This document shows positions 43,604 through 52,003 of a stretch of DNA of 52,003 nt, piece by piece; positions within the stretch are counted from its first letter, which is position 1, and the number at the start of each line of letters is the position of its first letter. Under the pieces are notes generated by a model. That model was not told the origin of the DNA and made no database searches. It saw only the letters and a program-made list of their open reading frames with translations. The position numbers and the translations under genes are program-made. Source of the stretch: Pleurotus ostreatus/Saccharomyces cerevisiae fusant (lineage: Eukaryota > Opisthokonta); contig JAMQCK010000138.1 of NCBI GenBank assembly GCA_024196135.1, forward strand, positions 1-52,003, in the 5' to 3' direction.

Positions 43604-45583
43604 CTACCCATCCCTCCTCCCACCCGCGTCCCTCCCACTCCCGCTCCCGCTCCCACCCGGCATACTGAGCATCTCGAACCAGTTCAAGTCGGACGGCGAG
43701 TGCGGAGGGGGCGGCTGACCGGGCTGCGAGGGCGGGTGTCCCGAATGCGGCTGAGGTTGGTGGTGACCTGACGTATGGTGTTGCTCGGACAGATGCGAAG
43801 GATGTTGCCCGTGCTGGGGTGCGTGCCCGGGTTGTGCGTGTAGTAGCGGAGGCGAGGCCTGATGCATGAGCGGTGGCGACTGTTGGTGCGCGCCGATGCC
43901 TCCTCCGCCACCGCTACCGCTACCCAATCCTCCGCCGCCCGGACCACCAATGCTACCCGCACCACCCATCCCGCCGACACCGTACGGAAAGCGGGCACCA
44001 GACCCAGGATAGCCGTACGACGTACGGGAGTACCCGCCGGCGAAGTCGCCGGTGCGGCCAGTGAAGTCGCCTCCAGGACGAGTAGTCGCGAAGTCGCTCG
44101 AGCTGCCAGTGCGACCAGTAGCGTAATCTCCGCCACCACTACCGCGTCCAAAGTCACCGCTACCTCGTCCACCCGCAAAGTCGCCGGTACGACCCGCGAA
44201 CGAGCTTCCGGGACGTGTAAAGGTTGGCGTCGTCGGACTGCCGTGCAACGAGGCGATGGGACTACTTCGCAAGGGAGCGATAGTCCGCTCAGGGTAGAAG
44301 ATCTGGCGCGACTGTTGACCAGTGGATGACCCAAGTCCGCCTCCTCCTGCGCCTAGTCCGCCGCCCGATGCGAGCCCACCGCTAGAGCCAATGCCGCCTC
44401 CGCCAAGTCCCCCACTCGACCCTAGCCCGCCACCGCCGGAGCCCAGTCCACCACTTCCGCCCGACCCTAGACCACCGCTAGACGTGATCCCCCCGCTAGA
44501 CGAGCTAGAGCCGCTCGGCGGGAACGCGGGGGGCGGTAAGTGGCGATCGGACGATATGGGGTGTGCGGATATGGGGTCATGACGAGCTGAGGCGATTGGG
44601 TGAGGGGACGCGGTGCTGAGGTGAGGCGAGGTGGAGGGTCCGGCGAGGTGCTGAGCGGTCATGGGGGGCATCTGCCCGTAGAAGCCGGCGGCGCGGGAGG
44701 GCGGTTGGAGGCTGATCTACGAGGGAGATGCGGTTGAGTATAGGGATATGAATGACGCGTAGCAACGCACCTCGGGGCCCATGTGTGACTGTAAGGAATC
44801 CATAGTGCGCCGCGAGGTTGAGGGCGAGGGCAGCGGGTCGGCGGGACGAGGGCGCTTGCGCGGACGTTCATCGTCGTCATCGTCATCATCGTCCCCAGGG
44901 GCACCCGCGGCAGGTGTCGGCTGCGCGAAGTCAGGCGGTCCCTTCGTGTCCTTCTCCCCTTCATGCTGCACGCGTCGTGAGAAGAGGGATCGGGCTCGCC
45001 AGGGAAGTACGCACTGTAGTCTGCCTCTGCACGATCGCGTCAACGTCCGAGGACGCATACTGGTAAAGCTTCGCTTGATGTCCTGGTCGGTCTTCTGCTC
45101 TGCAGTCAGCGCGAGACAGCGCGCGATCCGCTGGCGACGCACCAAAGATAATCACCGCCACGTCGACGCTGCACAAGACCCCCAGCTCATACGCCTTCTT
45201 GAAAAGTCCATTCTTGCGCTGCAACGATGTTCAGTGCGCTCGTCGTCGTGTTCGCCGATGCCGGCGCGTCGTGGTCAGGAGTAAGTCGCGGTCACAGGTC
45301 CCGACGGCGAGCGTGATGAGATCGACCGAAATAACGGGATTATTTTTGTTGGCAGGGAGTTAAAAATAGCACGTGCGCCACCTTCTTCTCGACGTCCATT
45401 GTTCTCCGTGCCCATTGTTCTCGCCCGCCTCTGGCAACGACTGAGACTCACCTTCAGAAAGGTCACGGCGCGGTTCCGCTCGTGCTAGGCGTGCCGCAAA
45501 TACGTGAGTCCCCTCGCAAATTGAATGGACCGGCGTTCGTGACGCACCTGTATGGGACGAATTTCGATCTTTCTGCGGCCCAT
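43604..45583 (-). CDS. MADS-box transcription factor, MEF2/Rlm1 type
   Basis: Six exons on the minus strand: 45583-45548, 45484-45452, 45218-45143, 45097-45015, 44965-44771, 44716-43604, giving about 511 residues. The N-terminal MADS domain, residues 1-60, starts [20 protein letters not shown] and continues [20 protein letters not shown] and VDVAVIIF, then [16 protein letters not shown]. It binds CArG-type AT-rich DNA as a dimer in the nucleus. The K-I-E-I and LYQYAS wording fits the MEF2/Rlm1 branch, which acts downstream of the cell-wall-integrity MAP kinase in yeasts. An acidic D8 run next to RPRKRPRP follows, then about 300 residues rich in Gly/Ser, then His/Pro/Gln, ending [19 protein letters not shown]. 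The first two introns fall inside the MADS box. Confidence 0.95.
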
Positions 45584-48500
45584 CGTAATTTAGGTTCGCG
45601 GGTTCCGTGGCTCGGCGCGCGCGCAGAAAGATGGCGGCAGGAGAAGAAGAGGGCGAGCTCTGTTGTCACCTGTGTGCGTCGCTCCCGCCCTTGTTCATCG
45701 CGCGGCGGGTGCGGTGCCGCGCCCCGCTATCCCCATACGCGTCGTGGAAAAGCAGACAGGTCAGCTTCATATACAGTCCGACGTCTGATCTCCGAAGTTT
45801 TGCGCGCCCCATATGTACGACGAGAGGCTCGGGCACAGGATGTGCTTTCTGACTACGCGAATTGTCAGCTCTCCCGTGCCATTGGCTCCGTCGCGGCGCT
45901 TTCTGAGTCAACGCGGACCTTGCAGAACAGCTACATACATCACAGCTCAGGCTACATGAACGCGTCGCCTACGCCCATGCGTATCTTCTACCATCAGCGT
46001 GGCACACGCTCATTGGCCTTCACATGATGTCCGTCCAGGGCGATTCTACGCTTCGCTGCTTCTACCATAACGAATCCCGCCGCGTCTGCTATACCCCGCT
46101 CTTGTCCGCCATACCCCACGTACCCTCTTCCTCGCCAGCACCTCCCTCGCGTCGGGATCCGCACGACACTTACCGCACGGCACTTCTCCCGCCTCTCGAG
46201 GGACCTTCTACAAGTCCTCAAGAATTCTTCTGCTGGTATCGGAAGCCGCAAGGAGGGCCTTCAGGTCCAACACCAGCCTTCGCAGTGCCCTCATAAATCC
46301 CACGAACGCCCCTCCCTACCAGACTCCCTGTTCGAGACACTTCTCATTCATGGGATTCGCACCGCGTACGTCCCCCACTCCTTGCGGAGTATCCCGTATC
46401 TGATATGACCGTATAGGCCCCGCATACGACTTGTCACCTCGACACGCGCGTCATCACGAAATGCGTTAAGAATACAGCGTCAAGCAGCCATCGCCAGCAG
46501 AGCGCGAGAGTACGCTGTATCACGAGGTCGATTGACCAGCGAGAGACACAGCAGTACGTCGCCGAGCTGTGCATGATGATCCCGAGAATACTGACGAATA
46601 TTGTAGTCTATGTGCTCCTTGTCAATATTGTTGTGACTAGCACATCCCCACTCCAGTGGTACGCTCGTGCGCGTAGCGCGGCCAGGGCGTCGGCGGTCGA
46701 TAGCGCGTAAGACGGCGCACGAACGACCACTTCGTAAGGTGCTTACATGCGCCGATGACCTGGCAGCGCTTCTCACATCCTGCACGCCGTCATAGGCCGC
46801 ACGCCGCCTTCGTAGACCGTGCGCGGCCTTGATATCGGACGCTATCATTGCAGTGGTGGCGACTCGCTCGCCTTACGTCCGCCGCCTTCGCCTTCGAGCT
46901 CTGCCCTCCGCTCTGGCCCCCCACACTCATCTCTACCAGCCCACGCTCCTTCCTCTACTCATCCCCGCTATCATCTTGTCTTCTCCCCTACCTACCTACC
47001 CCTCTCTCCCTCGCCCATCCCCCGATCGCCCTGTGCCCTGAACCCTGCGCCCGCCGCGCCGTCACCGCGCTTCTAAACCTCCCGCCCTCTTTCAGCCCTC
47101 ATGACGGCCCTTTTCACGCTCGCGACTTCTCTTGTTCCGCCGTCCGCCGCGCTTCGATTGCATTCAACAAACCTGCCACTGCATTGAGCGGGTGGCTTCT
47201 TTTTCTCTCGCCGTGACTTCTTTCGCTCTCGCCGCCCTCCTTCCTTTCAGTCCGAGATCCCACGCGGGCGCTTCGGAAAGCTACACGGGGCTGAGAAGGG
47301 GCACGACGGCGGACACGGGCTTGCGGCGGCGCACGCCGGGCTTCGATGGCGCCCACGGTGCTTCGAGATGTATGGCGCCTGTCTTCCGGGTGTGCCCTGC
47401 TGAAGCTTCTGCTAGTACGCTTGCCCTGGATCATTCGACGGCTCGGTACGAGGGACGTAGTCGATGAAGATGACGGTGCGTATCCTTGGTCACCGTCGGT
47501 CAGCGTCTCATTAATGAGCATATCTCTCGCAGCTCTTACGAAGTTCATGACCGGTACAGGCCGAGTTGGCCGCGCATAATTGTCGGCGTTGTCCGAGCGT
47601 TCGCAGCGCGATTTCCTTGCAGGCGCGTATGGGCAGGCTCATCGTCCTGTACATACGCCTTCGTCCGGAGCGTGTGGATAAACTGTGAGCTTGTTAGCTG
47701 CTTCCTATGCCTATTATTGACGATTTTCACAGAGATACGCGCTGGCAAGTCCGTGATATCCATCTCAAGCTTTCTACGAGAATGTTCAGCAAAGCACCTG
47801 ACGCGTCTGCACGATTTATGGATTTGGGGCTCGTCATCGGGGCGCGTTACATTGTATACTCGCTTACAAACGCATCGCCCTGTCCGAGGTCTACTCAGTG
47901 AGCACCGAAAGATATAGTCTCGCAGTGGATACTCAAACTCATACGGTCAAGCGTTCTACATTTCGTCGCCTTTCACCCGTTGTTGTTGTACGCTGTCCTT
48001 CCCTACTGTCCAAATTTCCGACTTCGGACCACGCATCGCCGGCCGGGAGAATGATACCATTATCTGGAACGTTGCTGACGAAAATCTCGCAGAACGACCT
48101 TCTGCGTTGCCTTTTTCCCCTGAAGGGATGCTCCGCAGTGCCGGACTGTTTACCGCGCGAATCAGACGCCCGCTGGCTTCGTGCAACCCGCTCTCGTCGC
48201 AAAACGGTCCCTCGCCGGAACGTAGTTCGGCGTGCGCGTGAACCTTCATTGTTGACTGAACCCATACCGTCACCCCGATCGCCTCTGGCATCGCGAAGCC
48301 CATGCGGCTCGCGGGATGATGCAAGCCTGGTGAGAGGTACGCTTCATTTCGTCGTGAAAGGCGCGCTTTTACTGAGCTATGTCGTACAAGGGCCTGGATC
48401 CTCAACTTCGCGCAAGTAAAGCCCTCTCTAGGGGTCGTCAGAGGCCTCTGGCCGCGCGCAGTTCTATCGCAGCGCCGCGACCACCACGCTCAACCGCCGG

Positions 48501-48849
48501 TGGATTCGCACCTATACAGCGGCATTCCCAATGCTGGCCGCCGAATGTAGGTCCGTTGATATCGCCACTGATGGAACCTTGCGCTTCTGCTGTGCGCAAA
48601 GTCCGTCGAGTCTTCTTTCTGGTGATACCCGCCAACTCTCACTCCTCTCGCTGGTCGGCTATCTCTCCGCGTGCGCTCCGCTAGTACATTGAGCGAAAGT
48701 CGCGTATGGTGCGTGCATTCCATCTTCAAGGCCATGGCTGAGCTAAGAGACATATTCCAGGCCCTCTTCCGACGTCTTGGTAGCGCACGCGTGCAGACGC
48801 AGTCAAGCCGGATCCGGAAGCCTGATAGAACAAGCTATGATCCGCCTAT
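45584..48849. other. Gene-poor stretch, nothing confident
   Basis: About 3.3 kb with short overlapping frames on both strands. The MADS-box promoter should be near 45584-45800. Exon-like plus-strand pieces occur around 47390-47700 (for example LTKFMTGTGRVGRA) but cannot be linked into a gene and carry no motif I recognise. Confidence 0.4.
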
Positions 48850-49200
48850 GAGAGCTGAACCTGCGTGGATGCGACTGATCCGGATGTCGGAGTGCATGCG
48901 AACTCCGATCCTCACGCACGTCAACATTCACTGCGACAGGATCGCTGGGTCGTCGTTGTCCTCCCTACCGCTTCACGACTGATGCAATCTTCCAGGACCC
49001 AACGTTGCGCCTACATGCCCGCCTTCCACTCGCCGATAGAAGCGACAGTACCTCACCCGTGCTCGTGCGCGGCTTACATCTCGAATACAGACTCGCCCAC
49101 TCCCTTGTCGGTGAGTATCTGCTTGCGCTGACCGTTAATAGTTGCGCGAGGCGGGCCAGATACATTAAACAGAAGCGTGCGTTGCTCTGACGATTCACAG
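48850..49200 (+). pseudogene. Possible F-box-family fragment
   Basis: The plus strand reads HSLRQDRWVVVVLPTASRLM, an AG-flanked step to DPTLRLHARLPLADRSDSTS, then PVLVRGLHLEYRLAHSLVGE before a GTGAGT. Wording of this kind (RxxRWVVxxVPT, then VLVRxxHLEY) recalls the C-terminal part of large polypore F-box proteins. No F-box was found upstream and no continuation is convincing. A fragment or relic of such a gene is the best guess. Confidence 0.25.
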
Positions 49201-50960
49201 GGCTCACTTCCTTCACCAGAGTTGTGTCACCATCTTCGCAGCCCCCGGTGGCCATCTTGTGACCTTTCTTCCATCGACTGCATGCAAGTTCAACGTCGCG
49301 CCGGCTTCGTTAAAAGTACGCGGCTTGCTCAGCGTCTGGCGCCTCTCTGACATCTTCGTATATCGTATATCCATAGTACGATGAGCTCGCTATGAGGACA
49401 ACTCCAATTACACGCTTGCGAAATCGAAAGAGCTGCTGCATAGGGCGTCACCATTTCATTGGGAGGGAAACAACCCGTCACGATACGCGACCGATTCGAA
49501 CCTTTTCGATCCCCCGGCTATCACCGAATGGGCACGTTGTGCCGCCACGTCGTCTGGCTCCTACTCTCGTACGTCGGTGTCGACTGACACCCGTTGAGGC
49601 TGCCGCTCTCTCAGTCATTCAGACATGAATATGTGCATATCCAAATGCAATCAAGCTTCGAATTCACGTGCAGTGAATGTGGACTACAAATCGCGGACGG
49701 CTGAAGATGGTCATCACTGGCGAATCGCTTGGACGACTGCTTGTCGGATTAAACATGACTATGGATGTCGTATACTGATCCTGGCAACCGCAGCATGCTC
49801 GCTGAATCCCTTTGGGAGATCGTGACGCCCGCTTACACCGCCGGTATGTCCTGAGCAACGCGAGCTTTTGTCTGGAAAAAATCGCCTACTCACGCTTTAC
49901 GGCAGTCTAGTCGACCATAATTCACCTATACACCCGCGCGACACTGATGTTCGACGGATACAGAGCTCATGAACGACTAGCTTATGCGCCGGGAACTGGA
50001 GCGCAGGTCGCCCGGTCCTAAGCGAGCAGATGTATCAGCGGCGAGTGTGCGTCATTCGGAAGAATGAACCCTTCGCGGGACTTAAGGTGTCCGCAACATC
50101 ATGTAGTTGACATTGTACGTCACTCTCTTCTTCGAGGGGTAGTGTCCCCTCGCCTTTATCGCTGGATGCGACATAAAGCTTCGCCGACCTCATGCAAAAG
50201 TCTGGCGCGTCTCCATCCTATGATACGTGCGATTACGATGCGCTCTTACCAATTGCACAGGATTTTAGGCGTACTTTACCCTGTTAAAGTGCTTTCCAGC
50301 ATACTACGGCGCGTGCGCGTCCCGAATACAAGAGTACGCAATGAGCGACTGAGGCTGCTGCTTGTCCCTCTGGCCTAACTCGACGACACGCCGCGCACGT
50401 CTTATGTTCTCGCGCCGACGTTCACCGCGGGCTAATTTCCAAGTCAAAATCGCCTCTCAATCTCGCAAGCTGCTGACTTCAGATCTCTCTCTACTTCGCC
50501 GCTTTGCCTCACGCCTTTTCGCCAGAGTCGTCGCTCCATGATCACCATGCCTTCGAAGCAGGCGGGCAATACCACAGCGGAGTTTCCGGGCCTCGTCCGT
50601 CGCCCTTCCAGCCGCTCTCTTCGATGGCGAGGTCTTCCTCCGATATCGAGCTATCCATGTAGTGCGCGGCTCCAGCAATCCACTTCTCGTGCCGCGCGTC
50701 GACTAAAGCCACTCGAACATGCTGAACTGGCTGGCAATCGAAGTTGTGGGTCCGCGTCGGATGTCGCACGTGCGCGACGTTTGTCGACCTGACTCATCGA
50801 GTCAAATTCACTTTGCTCCCGCACCCCTCGGCCAGCCCCGCGCGAGTCTCGCGCGCCGTCGAGATGCTCGCTTTGGAGGCGTCCTGCAACACGGGAATGC
50901 TACCTCTAGGCAGGATGAGCGGCGTCTCATACGCCAAGGTCCACTATCGTTCGACGCATA
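49201..50960. other. Gene-poor stretch, nothing confident
   Basis: About 1.8 kb of short frames on both strands with no motif. It may include further relics of the neighbouring F-box-like fragment. Confidence 0.35.
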
Positions 50961-51534
50961 GGCGCCGGCAGCGCTCTACATTCGAGGCGTCCAGATATGT
51001 CGAGGAAGAACCCCTATCTCGAGTTCGACTTATGGGGCTGTGCATCGGCCCGATCGACGGGTCCGGAGCTCGATGGGTCCACCGGACCCGCTGGTCACCT
51101 CTTCCCTCCGTCTTGTTCTCTCTGTCAGCGACGCCGCGGACGACCAGCAACATACGGCGACCGCGCATGCATTGCGGCGCGCGAACGCCCTTGTAGCGCA
51201 GCGCCTATACAGCCTAGTCTTCGGATCAACAGCCCGCGCCACCGCGCTCTTCGACGGAAGCCCCACGCTCGTACAACAGCTCCGCGGCCAGTACATACTC
51301 CCCTCCGACTCCCTCCTACACTGCTCGAACTACTACATCATGGATTATTCGACTATCGCGCTCCGGCCCTCGCATTCGGGCAGCATGATGCTCTCCCACC
51401 TCAACGACACCGACGAATACGCCGCCCGCCAACGTTTCGGCGCCTCCGCTGAGGATCTCGCCTACGACGTTAGCCCCATCTCGCACGATTCCTACCGCGA
51501 CCGAAGCTATGACGCCTCGTCGTACCTGTTGTAG
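50961..51534 (+). CDS. Possible 3' exon of an unrecognised gene
   Basis: A plus-strand frame open from about 51010 to the TAG at 51532-51534 contains LRRANALVAQRLYSLVFGST, FDGSPTLVQQLRGQYILPSD, CSNYYIMDYSTIALRPSHSG and ends SYRDRSYDASSYLL. Composition is protein-like and Tyr/Ser-rich at the end. There is no good ATG before 51073, so if real it is a downstream exon whose upstream partners lie in 50540-50990, possibly in another frame. Family not recognised; it could be the tail of an F-box-type protein. Confidence 0.35.
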
Positions 51535-52003
51535 ACACGCGTCACAACGAGAACTTCGGAGCGCTCAACTACGCGGTTGGGACTCGTAGATAGGATCAAT
51601 GGAAGATATCTTAGGACTATTCGTGATACGATTGTCAAGTCAAGTCGAACGAGCAGAGCGAGTCAATGCTTGAGGGACTTGGCGGTGCAGAGCAAGTCGA
51701 TGCACGCGACTTAGGGTTCACGCGATTGACGAGAACACGAGGCAATAGTATTGGGAGGTCGAAAGAGTTGTCGCCTTACAGGAAGACGACGTCTATATAC
51801 TGTTACATGAAGGTCGAGAATGCTATGGAAGTTTAGAGTATTTTCTGAGGTACAGAGGAAGCTTCGGAACACTGTAGAAGTACACGGAAAGGAATAGAAG
51901 AAACTACGAGAACAGTAAAACTATGTTACTAAGAGGTGAGTCGCGTGTCGAGGTTATCTTATCGAAGTACTACAGCAGTCACGGTTGAAGTTGTCACACG
52001 ACA
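51535..52003. other. Right end of window, no gene seen
   Basis: AT-richer sequence with GAAG- and GTCGA-rich short motifs and no open frame of note, consistent with a 3' flank. Confidence 0.4.

Noticed and set aside
43862..44329. Plus-strand frame opposite the MADS-box tail
   Set aside because: Antisense shadow of Gly/Ser codon repeats.
1..52003. Search for a secondary-metabolite cluster around the FAD monooxygenase
   Set aside because: Neighbours are FKBP, porin, PUF and a MADS factor; no backbone synthase, transporter or pathway regulator is visible.

Overview
The window looks like nuclear DNA from a filamentous basidiomycete (Agaricomycetes; Polyporales-like is my guess). I infer this from genes cut by many 45-70 bp GT-AG introns, CTGAC-like branch sites, DUF6534 seven-helix proteins, a crowd of F-box/LRR-like genes, an AA11-type LPMO, and eukaryotic tRNAs, one with a short intron. 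All gene models are manual splice reconstructions. Family names come from motif memory, not searches.

Layout. 1-4.3 kb: the 3' part of a GH47 alpha-mannosidase whose introns are swollen by minisatellites. 5.9-6.6 kb: a small isoprenylcysteine-methyltransferase-like membrane protein. 8.5-13.1 kb: two tandem DUF6534 membrane-protein genes sharing nearly the same exon pattern. 13.8-15.1 kb: a secreted AA11-like LPMO. 15.4-25.6 kb: a rearranged block. It is bounded by two inverted copies of an ~860-880 bp segment (LPMO 3' end plus F-box gene 5' end) and holds two intact F-box genes, two broken ones, a hypothetical protein and a 95-residue three-exon protein. A DUF6534 first-exon fragment lies just outside the right copy.

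26.8-40.5 kb is mostly conserved core: tRNA-Gly(GCC), a 12-exon PUF RNA-binding protein, mitochondrial porin (VDAC), tRNA-Ala(CGC) with an 8-nt intron, a decayed F-box gene, an FKBP-type prolyl isomerase and an FAD-dependent monooxygenase. 43.6-45.6 kb carries a MEF2/Rlm1-type MADS-box transcription factor with a glycine-rich C-terminal half. The stretches 40.5-43.6 and 45.6-52 kb have no gene I can defend, only scattered membrane-like and F-box-like pieces.

The genes do not form a pathway. The theme is a conserved housekeeping half beside a fast-evolving half of duplications, F-box birth and death and an apparent inversion scar. I found no transposase, reverse transcriptase, CRISPR array or viral gene, and no clear new multi-gene system. 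The most notable structures are the inverted duplication with its chimeric gene remnant, and the minisatellite-filled GH47 gene.
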